Assembly (NCBI RefSeq): GCF_043099315.1
Contig: NZ_CP170746.1
Origin: Chlorogloeopsis fritschii
Lineage (GTDB): Bacteria > Cyanobacteriota > Cyanobacteriia > Cyanobacteriales > Nostocaceae
Direction: 5' to 3' (one strand)
DNA: 64,000 bases
The position numbers were made by a program, and so were the translations under genes. Below, piece by piece: positions 1 to 8,696 of the stretch. The first letter of the stretch is position 1. Each line of letters begins with the position of its first letter. The notes beneath the pieces are model-generated. The model saw only the letters and a list, made by a program, of their open reading frames with translations. It was not told the origin of the DNA and did no database searches.

Positions 1-398
1 AGTGGTGTCATGGTGCAGCCGGAATTGGTTTGGCGCGTCTGGGCAGTCTTGACATGGTAAAGACACCAGAAATAGAACGAGAGATTGAAATTGCACTGCA
101 AGTTACCCAGAACTATGGCTTGCAAACCATAGATCATCTCTGCTGTGGAAATTTAGGTAGGGTGGAGGTGCTGTTAGTTGGCGCTCAACGTTGCTCTCGT
201 CACGATTGGCATCAAGCTGCTGTGCAAAATGCAACGAATGTTGTTGCTAGAGCCAAACAAACGGGAGCATATCAATTATTTCCCAATTTACCTGGTTCAG
301 TATTCAACCCAGGATTTTTTCAAGGCACAGCTGGGATTGGTTACGAAATGCTGCGTCTAGCTAATAATGACTTGCCTTCAGTACTGTTATGGGAATAA
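1..398 (+). CDS. lanM: Class II lanthipeptide synthetase LanM, C-terminal fragment (ProcM-like)
   Basis: This is the C-terminal end of a LanM enzyme, which dehydrates Ser/Thr in a precursor peptide and then cyclises Cys onto them to form lanthionine rings. The reading frame is open at the left edge (codons run from base 3), so the dehydratase half lies outside the window. The visible part is the LanC-like cyclase domain: a WCHGAAGIG motif encoded from base 3 gives the first zinc Cys, and HLCCGN gives the other two ligands. Most LanC/LanM enzymes have Cys-His at the second site; Cys-Cys is known from the substrate-tolerant ProcM-like group of marine and freshwater cyanobacteria. A membrane-fusion protein for peptide export lies downstream on the same strand. 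No precursor peptide is visible in the window. The ProcM-like assignment is inferred from the ligand pattern. Confidence 0.88.
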   Translation, partial: WCHGAAGIGLARLGSLDMVKTPEIEREIEIALQVTQNYGLQTIDHLCCGNLGRVEVLLVGAQRCSRHDWHQAAVQNATNVVARAKQTGAYQLFPNLPGSVFNPGFFQGTAGIGYEMLRLANNDLPSVLLWE

Positions 399-572
399 GG
401 TGATGATTATTGGCGTTAAAGAAAACTAGGTGAGAGATTGTTGACAAATCGCGATCGCCTCCCCTACTTTTACCCTATTTATCTGTAAATTAACAGAAAT
501 TCAACAGAAAGCGCTAAGATAGATGGAAATTTAATGACCTCCCTTTTGTGTTGTGGGAGTAAGTGTGTTGTT

Positions 573-626
573 AATTCTCGTCAAAGACACTTGGAAAGAC
601 TAGTGGTTCTTTGGCGAGAATTTTTT
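573..626 (+). terminator. Rho-independent terminator downstream of lanM
   Basis: AATTCTCGTCAAAGA (from 573) pairs with TCTTTGGCGAGAATT (608-622) through one G-T pair, and the stem extends through CACT/AGTG after a 2-base bulge. It is followed directly by a T run (621-626). It lies 175 bases after the lanM stop and would separate lanM transcription from hlyD. Confidence 0.7.
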
Positions 627-898
627 ATGATTGACGATTGCTGCTTGCACCTACCCTAGTTCTCCCCGATTTATCTCTAGATTAAGAGTTGTTCAGCAGA
701 GAAAACTGCATATTAAAAACAAACCACAGAGGCACTGAGAACACGGAGAAATAAGGAATAGAGAGGTTTATTGCATTAGGTTGTTGAGTTTTTTTAAATT
801 TGAAAGTTCCTAAGTTTTTATACAGAGGTGATATAGCTGTTGCTTCTCTCTTGTGTATGCGCTAGAAGTGCTTTTTAATTACCAATGACAAAGCGCAA

Positions 899-985
899 AG
901 TCTGTAGACGCTTTTGCGTCTTCCCGCAGGGTGCGGAGTCTACTTAACAGAAGCCGCTCCGCGTCTACCTCCGAAGCGCGCAAGC
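899..985. repeat. Dispersed GC-rich palindromic repeat (GTAGACGC type)
   Basis: The block contains GTAGACGC, then TTCCCGCAGGGTGCGG, then the inverted segment GCCGCTCCGCGTCTAC. Related blocks occur at 41107-41230 and inside the histidine kinase gene near 10373-10445. It is far more GC-rich than the surrounding intergenic DNA. Confidence 0.65.
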
Positions 986-1077
986 TCCTCCACAAGAAGG
1001 CTCAGAACTTTGTAAGAGAGGACAAATGACGAAAATAACCGTGAACTGACTATAGATAAAGAGAAGAACGAAGAACA

Positions 1078-2517
1078 ATGCAGCTCAAACAAAATAAAAT
1101 CTTTCGCCAAGAAGCCCTCGATCGCCTGTCTTCTCCTGAACAACTAGATCAAGCAATCCAAATTGTCAAGCCCCAAGGGTGGCTAACCTTAACTGCGATG
1201 GGCTTTTTAGTTGCTATGGTTGGAGTTTGGAGTATATTTGGGCGAATTCCTTTAACTGTGACAGGACAGGGAATTCTCATTCGTCCGCGACACGTAGTAC
1301 AATTTCAATCTCCTAGTTCCGGTCAATTGCTAAATTTGAAAGTCAAACCAGGAGATATCGTCAAAAAAGGAGACGTGCTGGGCGTTATCGATCAATCTGC
1401 GCTGAAGCAGCAATTGCAGCAAGAACAAGCAAAGTTGCAGCAACTACAAATTCAGAATCAAGAAATTGATAAGTTAAAAAAGCAGCTAATTACCCAGCAA
1501 ATCCAAATCCTAAAGCAGCAACGAATGGATATGGAAAGCAGCCTCAAGCGAGAACAAGTAACGCCGAAGTTGCGAGATCAGACAATGAGCGCGATCGCCC
1601 AAAAACGCCAAAGCTTGCAGCAAAGAAAGCAACAAATTAGCTACTTGCTTGAAATCCTCAAACAACGAGTTGAAAACAGACGTCAACTCCTTGAAGAAAG
1701 TGCAATTAGCCAAGATTTGTTTGTGCAAACCCAGCAGGAATACTTTAATACCCAAACACAGCTTTTAGATATTGAAACGCAATTAAAAGAACTTGATATT
1801 GAATCAACTAATACCCAAAGAGATTATTTACAAAATCTTAATAAAACTGATGAAATTAAGACTAAAATTAAAGACTTAAAAACTCAAGAAACAAAATTAC
1901 AGACACAAGAACTTCAGCAATCAATCGAAAAAACAAATCAAATTCGGGAAGTCAAGCGTCGCATCGCTCAATTAGAACTACAATTAGCAAAAGAAAGTAA
2001 CATTATTAGTAAGTATAACGGTCAAATATTAGAATTAAGTGTTGTTCCAGGTCAAATTGTTAATTCGGGTATTCGCCTTGGCTCTATCGAAGCAGAAGAT
2101 CCCAAAACAAAACTTGCCAGCCTTGTTTACTTTGCTAATAAAGATGGTAAACAAATTAAACCTGGAATGTCAGTACAGGTTACTCCCAGCTTTGCAAAAC
2201 GCGAGCGAGAAGGCGGTATTGTGGGCAAAATCGCAAATATATCTTCCTTTCCTGTCACAACACAAGATATTGCTGCACAGGTTGGCAATCAAGAAATTGC
2301 AGCTACTCTTGCAGGTAAAGGAGAAGGCAAAGTTCAAGCTTTTGTGGAATTACAAGAAGATCCAACTACGCCAAGTGGCTATAAATGGTCATCCTCACAG
2401 GGGCCATTACTAAAACTATCATCTGGTACCACTACTTCAGTTCAAGTCAAGGTGGGGGAAACAGCACCTATTTCTTATATTATCCCGATACTTCGCTCTT
2501 GGACGGGCATCTATTAA
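1078..2517 (+). CDS. HlyD-family membrane fusion protein, NHLP-type bacteriocin export
   Basis: This is the periplasmic adaptor of a type I peptide exporter, linking an inner-membrane ABC transporter to an outer-membrane channel. The 479-residue protein has a short cytoplasmic segment with FRQEALDRLSSPEQLDQ, which resembles the N-terminus typical of HlyD proteins in NHLP (nitrile-hydratase-leader-peptide) bacteriocin loci. A single membrane helix follows at about residues 35-56, a biotinyl/lipoyl-like half domain at about 75-110, a long Gln/Lys-rich coiled coil at about 110-315, and then the second half of the barrel. The nearby ProcM-like LanM supports a role in lanthipeptide export. The partner ABC transporter is not in the window, so it probably lies to the left. 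The subgroup call rests on recognition of the N-terminus and on context. Confidence 0.88.
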   Translation: MQLKQNKIFRQEALDRLSSPEQLDQAIQIVKPQGWLTLTAMGFLVAMVGVWSIFGRIPLTVTGQGILIRPRHVVQFQSPSSGQLLNLKVKPGDIVKKGDVLGVIDQSALKQQLQQEQAKLQQLQIQNQEIDKLKKQLITQQIQILKQQRMDMESSLKREQVTPKLRDQTMSAIAQKRQSLQQRKQQISYLLEILKQRVENRRQLLEESAISQDLFVQTQQEYFNTQTQLLDIETQLKELDIESTNTQRDYLQNLNKTDEIKTKIKDLKTQETKLQTQELQQSIEKTNQIREVKRRIAQLELQLAKESNIISKYNGQILELSVVPGQIVNSGIRLGSIEAEDPKTKLASLVYFANKDGKQIKPGMSVQVTPSFAKREREGGIVGKIANISSFPVTTQDIAAQVGNQEIAATLAGKGEGKVQAFVELQEDPTTPSGYKWSSSQGPLLKLSSGTTTSVQVKVGETAPISYIIPILRSWTGIY

Positions 2518-2556
2518 AAGGGAACAGGGAACAGATAAAAGGAACTATTTCTATTA

Positions 2557-2595
2557 GATTCCCGACTTTCTAAGAAGTTGGGAATCTTGGTTTTT
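2557..2595 (+). terminator. Rho-independent terminator of hlyD
   Basis: GATTCCCGACTT and AAGTTGGGAATC form a 12-bp stem (one G-T pair) around a 6-base loop, followed by TTGGTTTTT. It starts 39 bases after the hlyD stop. Confidence 0.8.
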
Positions 2596-2880
2596 AATAC
2601 TTAGTTGAATATATACTTGTCTAAAAAGAAAATACTGAAAAATCTTCTTCGGCGATTTTTAATTTGTAAAGTTAAATGTAGATATATGGAAGCTCAAATT
2701 TGTTTTTTTCATAAAGAGAGAGTATTGGTTATCAACAGGATACTTATAAATTTCGGTGCTGAATATTCTGGAAAATTTTGATTTATCCTCCTTAAAGTAG
2801 AGGAAATAAATTAAAACTTTTGCTTTATTGTGCCACGATTCAGTTGTATTCTTTACTTTGTCATTAGAAAAACTAAACAA

Positions 2881-2888
2881 AAAATTTA
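2881..2888. repeat. Left target-site duplication of the ISL3 element
   Basis: AAAATTTA lies directly outside the left terminal inverted repeat. The identical octamer lies directly outside the right end at 4325-4332. An 8-bp duplication is the size expected for ISL3-family insertions. Confidence 0.9.
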
Positions 2889-4324
2889 GGTTCTTCAGTA
2901 CTTGATATGCTAAATCATTAAATAAAAAAGACAAACAAGTGATAATAAGCTTAGAAAAATAAAGCTGTAAGACTGAATAGGCTTGACATCTAAGAAATAT
3001 TTATTGTTTGCTGTAAATATCAGAAAAATAATTTTGTGTACATTTACAGTCATGGTTAAGAAAAGAGCCATAACAATTCTCACAAAACTCCTAGATTTAA
3101 AGGATGTAAAAGTCGTAGGGCAGCGTCTTCATGCTGGGGTTGGTATTATTTTACAAACTGAATCAATGAAATCATACAGTCTTTGTCCTCAATGTGGTAC
3201 AAAAAGTGAGAAATTACATCAAAACCATCGGTATATTATTAAGGACTTGCCTTGGGGAGAAAAACCAGTATTCTTAGAAATAAATAGACGACAATTCAAA
3301 TGTAATAAATGTCAAAAGCCTTTTAGTGAAGACTTGGATTTTGTAAGAAAGAAGAGAACTTATACAAAACGACTAGCACAGAAAATAATACAAGATGTTC
3401 TATCAAACGATATCCACAGTGTTGCGTCTAAAGGAATAGTAACAACCGAAGAAATAGAAAGGATGTTAAAAGACGCATCTGAAGCTACCCACAATTCAAA
3501 ACCTTCGCAACTAAAAAGACTTGGGATTGATGAAATAGCTTTAGTAAAAGGCAAAGGTCACTATTGTGCAGTATTTATAGATTTAGATACATCTAAGCTC
3601 CTGGCAATTTTGAATGGAAGAACACAAGAAATAATCAAAGAAGCCCTTATAGCATGGGGGTATGAGGTTTTAGATCAAATAGAAGAGGTAAGTATTGATT
3701 TGTGGCAAGGTTATAAAAACATAGTTACCAAATTAATGCCCAATGCTCAGGTAGTAGCAGATAGATTTCATGTGATGACTCAGATAAATAAAGAGCTAGA
3801 CACACAAAGAAAAAAAGAGAGAAGAAATGTAGAAGAGCTAATTAAAAAAGCGAAATCAGCAGAGGAGAAAGCTGAGTACAAAATCATATTATCAGGTTTG
3901 AAGAATAGTAAATATTCCTTGCTTCAGAATGAAGATAATCTAAATGAATCACAGGCATCGAAGCTTTTACAAGTCAAAGAAGTTTCTCCCATTTTGAAAG
4001 CAATGCATCACTTCAAAGAAAAGGTTAGAAAAATTTTTAATCACACTGACGATTGGTATGCAGGGGTTTTTAAATTAGGAATGTGGTTATCAAGAGCTAA
4101 GAAATATTTTCCTCACAGCAACAATACTATTATTCGCTGGTTTGATGAAATTATTGCTTACTTTGATCATGGGACAACCAGTGGTGCTGTAGAAGGAGTT
4201 AACAACAAACTGAAACTCATTAAACGTTCTGGTTATGGATTCAGAAATTTTGACAACTTTAGAGTTAGATGTTTATTAAATTGGATTTAATTTATTATTT
4301 TGGCATAACAAGTACTGAAGAACC
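2889..4324 (+). mobile_element. Complete ISL3-family insertion sequence (1436 bp)
   Basis: The element is bounded by imperfect 22-bp terminal inverted repeats, 21/22 identical. The left end begins GGTTCTTCAGTACTTG at 2889, and the right end is its inverse, finishing at 4324. The two ends are flanked by the perfect 8-bp duplication AAAATTTA. It contains one uninterrupted transposase gene. The intact ends, intact gene and unmutated target duplication indicate a recent insertion that is probably still mobile. It landed in AT-rich DNA between hlyD and the Ser/Thr kinase gene. The pre-insertion target shows no convincing gene. Confidence 0.93.
3052..4290 (+). CDS. ISL3-family transposase
   Basis: This DDE-type transposase moves the surrounding element. 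From the ATG at 3052 it is about 412 residues, the usual length for the family. The N-terminal part carries two CxxC zinc-binding pairs (CPQCGTKSEKLH and CNKCQKPF) typical of the ISL3 zinc-finger/HTH region. The catalytic half includes GIDEIALVKGKGHY, then VSIDLWQGYKN with VADRFHVMTQIN, and ends with SGAVEGVNNKLKLIKRSGYGFRNF, the family signature. An in-frame TTG lies further upstream at 2983, but the extra residues do not look like transposase, so I prefer the ATG. The gene is uninterrupted and therefore probably functional. Confidence 0.92.
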   Translation: MVKKRAITILTKLLDLKDVKVVGQRLHAGVGIILQTESMKSYSLCPQCGTKSEKLHQNHRYIIKDLPWGEKPVFLEINRRQFKCNKCQKPFSEDLDFVRKKRTYTKRLAQKIIQDVLSNDIHSVASKGIVTTEEIERMLKDASEATHNSKPSQLKRLGIDEIALVKGKGHYCAVFIDLDTSKLLAILNGRTQEIIKEALIAWGYEVLDQIEEVSIDLWQGYKNIVTKLMPNAQVVADRFHVMTQINKELDTQRKKERRNVEELIKKAKSAEEKAEYKIILSGLKNSKYSLLQNEDNLNESQASKLLQVKEVSPILKAMHHFKEKVRKIFNHTDDWYAGVFKLGMWLSRAKKYFPHSNNTIIRWFDEIIAYFDHGTTSGAVEGVNNKLKLIKRSGYGFRNFDNFRVRCLLNWI

Positions 4325-4332
4325 AAAATTTA
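4325..4332. repeat. Right target-site duplication of the ISL3 element
   Basis: AAAATTTA is identical to 2881-2888 and abuts the right inverted repeat. The remaining bases to the next gene at 4625 contain only a 13-codon open frame at 4432 that I do not regard as a gene. Confidence 0.9.
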
Positions 4333-4624
4333 AATAACCTCCTAGTATATAAAATTCTACGCTTATTGCCAAAGTGGCAACCCTCAGTTGTGGAATTTGT
4401 TATTCATTGATTTACCAGGGATTTTTATTTATGTCTACTGATAACGCCACAGAATCCTTAACCATAGGATGACAGAAGGAAGACAAAGCAATAAACTTTT
4501 AATTATCCCATCCTTTACAATAAATTTAAGTTATATTTGAACAAAAATGGGAGGAATAAAACATACTAGATAACTAAATGGGGAAGCAAAATTGCCGTAA
4601 ATTTTTCACTATCACCATCAAATT

Positions 4625-6367
4625 ATGATTGGTCAGTTACTAGCAGGACATTACAAAGTTCTTGAAGTATTGGGTGAGGGGGGCTTTGGTCAAACTTACA
4701 TTGTTGAGGACATACACCTCCCAGGAAAACCCAATTGTGTCCTCAAGCATCTTAAAACTACTAGTACAGACCCGGAATCTTTGGAAACTGCCAGACGGCT
4801 ATTTCAAAAAGAAGCCGACACCCTACAACAGTTAGGCAATCACAGCCAGATACCAAGACTTTTAGCTTACTTTGAAGAAAACCAACAATTTTATTTGGTA
4901 CAAGAATTTATCGAAGGACATCCCCTGAGTAGAGAACTACCTCTAGGAAAGAGATGGACAGAAACTCAGACGATTGAAATGCTCATTGAAGTGTTGAGCA
5001 TATTGGAATTTGTTCACGCTCAGGGGGTAATTCATCGAGACATCAAACCTGATAATTTAATTAGGCGTGTATCAGACAATAAATTAGTTCTGATTGACTT
5101 TGGAGCTATCAAACAACTGCGCAGCCAAACCGCTATGGGGGCAGGGCGGCAAAATATAACCATCATTGTTGGCACTCGCGGCTATATGCCCTCCGAGCAA
5201 ATTCGGCGTTTACCACGTCCTAGCAGTGATATTTACGCTTTGGGGATGATGGGTATTCAGGCGTTAACGGGGGTATATCCCCACGAATTGCAAGACGATC
5301 CGAATACAGGAGAAATACTTTGGCAGGATTTGACATCCGTTAGCCCCGAATTCGCCGCTATTTTAGCGAAGATGACGCGCTATCATTTCAAAGAGCGTTA
5401 TCAAACAGCAAGCGAGGTATTGACAGCGCTACGAGAGTTGAGTAATTCGAGCAATAGTGCGATCACAAGCATTGAGTCTTCTACAAGTAGTTTGCATCAG
5501 TTAACTTTAGAGTGGGTAGAAGATGGCCAGGTAAAATATCGCACGATTTTGGAGAAGCAACAAAGTAAAAATCCTGGCAAAATCCGTATCGGTCGCGACC
5601 CCGAACAGTGCGATATAGTTTTACCAGATCCGACAATATCTGGGCTGCACGTAGAAATCTTCTTTCATTCACCAAAACAGAGATTTTATTTACGAAACCT
5701 ACGTCAGCAAAATCCTCCTATTATTGATGGACAACTGCTCTTGGCTGGGGAAATGCCTCTAGCATCTGGCAGCACTCTGCGTTTGGGACAACAGAATTTC
5801 AGGGTGAGAGAAATAAGCTGCAAGCAGTATCCGAGTGGATATACCCCAATAGATTATTCCAAGTGCTTTGCGATTACACTTGCATCAGCAAAACCTGCAC
5901 CTAAGACTATACGGATATCCCAAATTAAAAAGGCTGAAGATGGTGGTAGAAAAATAACTTCAGTGAGTCCGATTGTAGTTCCAGCTTCGATTGCACCCAA
6001 GAGAATACAACCCAGATTAAAGGTGGGCACAGCAGTTGCAGTTAGTGCGATCGCTGGTATATTTCTACTGAATACTGGCAATTTAAACAAAAGTAAATCA
6101 CAGCAGAATTTTATCCTCCAACAACCTCAATTGTGCCGTGTTGTTTCTCCTTCTGGCGGCAAGTTATTGGCAAAATTACGCTCTGAACCACAAACAGAGA
6201 TTGGCGCAATGAAACAATTAAATCTCGGTGAAAAAGTTTTATTTATGAAAGTACGAGGAGATTTCGTACAAGTAAAACTTGCTGATGGCACCCAAGGTTG
6301 GGTTTTCGGAGATGATATTCAGCGTTGTGAGAGAACAATTAGTAAGGGACTAGGGACTAGGGACTAG
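4625..6367 (+). CDS. Serine/threonine protein kinase with FHA and SH3-like domains
   Basis: This is a eukaryotic-type (Hanks) protein kinase. The kinase domain spans about residues 8-270, with glycine loop GEGGFGQTY (18-25), candidate ATP-anchoring Lys41 in VLKHLK, catalytic HRDIKPDN (Asp139) and DFG at 159-161. A forkhead-associated phosphothreonine-binding domain follows at about 318-395 (RIGRDPEQCDIVLPDPTISGLHVEI). A single membrane helix lies at about 467-483, and an extracytoplasmic SH3-type domain at about 502-567. The architecture suggests a membrane sensor whose outer SH3 domain could bind wall or peptide ligands; the ligand is unknown. The last residues and the stop codon are encoded by a tandem GGACTAG repeat, so the native C-terminus was probably a few residues different. 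Confidence 0.93.
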   Translation: MIGQLLAGHYKVLEVLGEGGFGQTYIVEDIHLPGKPNCVLKHLKTTSTDPESLETARRLFQKEADTLQQLGNHSQIPRLLAYFEENQQFYLVQEFIEGHPLSRELPLGKRWTETQTIEMLIEVLSILEFVHAQGVIHRDIKPDNLIRRVSDNKLVLIDFGAIKQLRSQTAMGAGRQNITIIVGTRGYMPSEQIRRLPRPSSDIYALGMMGIQALTGVYPHELQDDPNTGEILWQDLTSVSPEFAAILAKMTRYHFKERYQTASEVLTALRELSNSSNSAITSIESSTSSLHQLTLEWVEDGQVKYRTILEKQQSKNPGKIRIGRDPEQCDIVLPDPTISGLHVEIFFHSPKQRFYLRNLRQQNPPIIDGQLLLAGEMPLASGSTLRLGQQNFRVREISCKQYPSGYTPIDYSKCFAITLASAKPAPKTIRISQIKKAEDGGRKITSVSPIVVPASIAPKRIQPRLKVGTAVAVSAIAGIFLLNTGNLNKSKSQQNFILQQPQLCRVVSPSGGKLLAKLRSEPQTEIGAMKQLNLGEKVLFMKVRGDFVQVKLADGTQGWVFGDDIQRCERTISKGLGTRD

Positions 6368-6377
6368 GGACTAGGGG
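6343..6377. repeat. Tandem GGACTAG heptamer repeat
   Basis: About four copies of the heptamer GGACTAG overlap the 3' end of the kinase gene and supply its stop codon. Similar tracts occur after the mannose-1-phosphate guanylyltransferase gene near 47281-47345. Confidence 0.75.
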
Positions 6378-6567
6378 AGCCAGCGCGTTGGGCGGCTTTG
6401 CCCTCCTTGTAGGCGCGTTCGCAAAGCGTTCTCGTAGAGTAACGACGTATCCGTTGGTAGCGACTGGCGTGCTAGGAAGAGGACAGAAAGAGGGGGGAGT
6501 GGGGGAGAATTATTCCCCGTGTCTCCGTGTATTCTTGTCCCCGTGTTCTCTCCCCAATCCCCAATTC

Positions 6568-7143
6568 CTAAAATCCCGAACCAGGTTGCTTCAAAAACTC
6601 CTTTTCTTCTGATGTAGAGTTTCTTCCTAAAATCGCATTCCGATGGGGAAAGCGCCCAAAACGCTCAATTATTTCCATGTGACGAATTGCGTAGTCAATA
6701 CAACTAGCACTATCAGGATCGCTACTAAGTTGTTTAAATAGTTTTACTGCTTGACGTTGATGCTCAAGATTTTCGCTGTGTTCAAATGGGAAGTAAATAA
6801 ACCAGCGTTGTACTGGCAGTAATTTTTGATCATAGCCATGAGCAACAGCGTGCTGTGCCGTAGAAAGCGCTTCCCAATCTGTGGCAAAGGCTTCTGGAGT
6901 ACCGCGAAACATATTGCGGGGAAATTGATCCAACAGCAATATTAATGCCAGACAACTATCGGGAAATTGCATCCAGTCGTCTAAGTATCCTCCTGCCGCC
7001 TTTTGGTAATAATTAAAAAACTGGGTTCGCACTTGTTCATCAAACTCTGGTTTTTTAGTAAACCAAACATCTCTTGGTTTTCCGTAATCTGGCTGTTCGG
7101 GCTTGCCAAACCAAAAGTCTAATACTTCTTGTGCCTGTGTCAT
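6568..7143 (-). CDS. DUF924 family protein
   Basis: This 191-residue soluble protein has the DUF924 signature: VLDFWFGKPEQPDYGKP near the start, PRNMFRGTPEAFATDWEAL in the middle, and FIYFPFEHSENLEHQRQAVKLF towards the C-terminus. The family is predicted to be all-alpha and TPR-like, and its biochemical role is not known. It starts 5 bases after the stop of the SRPBCC gene on the same strand, so the two are probably co-transcribed. The intervening DNA to the kinase gene (6378-6567) is filled with GC-rich and poly-purine repeat sequence. Confidence 0.85.
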   Translation of the reverse strand: MTQAQEVLDFWFGKPEQPDYGKPRDVWFTKKPEFDEQVRTQFFNYYQKAAGGYLDDWMQFPDSCLALILLLDQFPRNMFRGTPEAFATDWEALSTAQHAVAHGYDQKLLPVQRWFIYFPFEHSENLEHQRQAVKLFKQLSSDPDSASCIDYAIRHMEIIERFGRFPHRNAILGRNSTSEEKEFLKQPGSGF

Positions 7144-7148
7144 TGTTT

Positions 7149-7727
7149 TTACTGAGCACTACAAAGAACTTGTCGCATTTTATGCATATTCGCTGGCAAT
7201 TCAAAATTGATTGCTTGTTGAATTAAAATTGAAGGGATAGGAATATTTGGGGTAGCTTGTACGGCATAACTAAGCAAAGTCCCACTACCGCAATCCAAGA
7301 GTTTCAATTCAGCACTAAAATCGTGAAAACTGCCTTGTTCTAACCGAAATTGAATTTTCTGCCCCAGTTCTTCTACAACGTTTAGGTAAATTTCTACATG
7401 GGCAGTAAAAAACAAAAAGGCTTTTTGTGCTGCTTGATACAGACGCTTGACTTCGCCTCGTCTTTGCAACACTTCGCTTTTGGTAATATCAGGGAAATAT
7501 TGTACCCAACGGGGGTAATCCGTGAGTTGTTGCCAGACTTGCGATCGCACTAGTGGCACATACATCCAAGCAGTTACAGCACCACCCCAAGCTGTATGCG
7601 ATCGCGTTTCTAACAAAATTTCGCCCTTTAGTAAGACTCTATTTTGCTCATCTTGACTCCAAGCTACTTGCGAACCTGGGTTAACTGAGTCTGAGATATC
7701 AGATGCAAATATCATGTTTTCTGTCAC
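7149..7727 (-). CDS. SRPBCC-family (START/cyclase-like) protein
   Basis: This 192-residue protein has a SRPBCC-fold pattern: a first strand with a long helix (RSQVWQQLTDYPRWVQYFPDITKSEVL), a central beta sheet (VEIYLNVVEELGQKIQFRLEQG) and a long C-terminal helix (LIQQAINFELPANMHKMRQVL). Such proteins bind lipids or other hydrophobic ligands in a deep cavity. Cyanobacteria carry many and few have known ligands. It is the first gene of a likely two-gene unit with the DUF924 gene. An internal Met at residue 5 is an alternative start. Confidence 0.8.
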   Translation of the reverse strand: MTENMIFASDISDSVNPGSQVAWSQDEQNRVLLKGEILLETRSHTAWGGAVTAWMYVPLVRSQVWQQLTDYPRWVQYFPDITKSEVLQRRGEVKRLYQAAQKAFLFFTAHVEIYLNVVEELGQKIQFRLEQGSFHDFSAELKLLDCGSGTLLSYAVQATPNIPIPSILIQQAINFELPANMHKMRQVLCSAQ

Positions 7728-8235
7728 TCCTCAACACCTCACATTCCAGAAATTTCAACTCGGAACTACTTAATTTATTGATTAAGTGTATTCCATCAAT
7801 TTCAATTCCAGTCCAATAGACAAAATTTCCGGAAATAAATATTTCTAACTAATTATGTTCTAATTTTTACTAACATTAAATAATCTCCTACCGCTTTTTC
7901 AGTAAAATTACTTTAAAGCTTGCAAAAATCGTTATATTGCCATATTAATAACCAGAAACAAGTTTGTCATAGATAGATACTGCTTATCAATCGCCCTAAC
8001 CTCAACTACGAGCAAGGCGCAAAGCGGCGATGGGAGCGGAAATCATTGTAGTAACGCAAGTCATTTATGGAAAATACATTATTTTTGCTTGATAGTTCCG
8101 CAAAACGATATAAATGCTAGATTATACTACTTTTAAGCGTGATTGCACTTTTTAGCAACGCTCCGGTTCGCTCTTAGTCGATCTAAGATTGCTATATCTC
8201 AAATCGAAAGGCTGTTAAGTAAAGAGGCAAACTAC
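7728..8235. other. AT-rich intergenic region
   Basis: This divergent spacer between the SRPBCC gene and a small membrane-protein gene should carry both promoters. I cannot point to specific elements. A short GC-rich repeat fragment lies near 8005-8040. A TTG-initiated extension of the downstream gene from 8143 is open but unlikely. Confidence 0.4.
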
Positions 8236-8436
8236 GTGAGTCAATCTTCTTCCAAATTAAATCGCACATTAACCCAGGCTTTTGGTCTTTTTCTTGGTAT
8301 TGCCATCGCTGTTTGGGTACTGAGGGGCTTTGGCATACTCACTTTTATCCCTGGAGGAATTATTTTGCTGTTGTTTGTGTTAGCGATCGCATTAGCTATT
8401 CTCAGTTACGTGCAAAGAACCTGGTGGCGTTTCTAA
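8236..8436 (+). CDS. Small conserved-type membrane protein
   Basis: From the GTG at 8236 the protein is 66 residues, beginning MSQSSSKLNRTLTQAFG and followed by one long or two closely spaced membrane helices: a segment at about residues 12-32, FIPGG, and a second hydrophobic stretch with LLLFVLAIALAIL. It ends YVQRTWWRF. I chose this start because AAGAGG lies a suitable distance upstream, whereas the longer frame from the TTG at 8143 adds an unlikely Arg/Ser-rich extension. I do not recognise a named family. It precedes the hybrid histidine kinase on the same strand by 260 bases. Confidence 0.6.
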   Translation: MSQSSSKLNRTLTQAFGLFLGIAIAVWVLRGFGILTFIPGGIILLLFVLAIALAILSYVQRTWWRF

Positions 8437-8696
8437 GCGCTAGATATTTAAAAGTTCACTTGATATTTCTGCGGCAAAGCGCAAGGGCACGCTGCCTCAC
8501 TACCGCAAGTAGCTCACCGTGTCATTATCTGTAACTGCCTTTTGGAGAATTTAGTATAACAATTAAATATCTCTATTGATTGATAAAAAAATAATTATTG
8601 CACTGTGTTAGTTTTGTCTATATATCTTTAGTAAGAAAAATAAGTTGTTTCTGGAGTGAAAATTTTAGGATAAATAAATATTATTTATTATTTAAT

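Larger units (their letters stand above)
399..1077. other. Intergenic region lanM-hlyD
   Basis: This 679-base gap holds a terminator-like hairpin just after lanM and a dispersed GC-rich palindromic repeat just before hlyD. I looked for a lanthipeptide precursor gene (NHLP-type leader ending GG/GA with a Cys-rich core) and saw none. Confidence 0.6.

Noticed and set aside
2659..2934. 91-codon minus-strand frame spanning the left end of the ISL3 element
   Set aside because: It starts inside the insertion sequence and runs into AT-rich flank; reading across the pre-insertion junction gave no recognisable protein.
4432..4473. 13-codon frame MSTDNATESLTIG near the lanthipeptide genes, considered as a precursor-peptide remnant
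   Set aside because: Too short, no leader signature, no Cys core; nothing supports it beyond an ATG.
8598..8696. Upstream extension of the hybrid kinase
   Set aside because: The extra 33 residues are hydrophobic/Cys/Ser noise and the receiver starts cleanly after the ATG at 8697.
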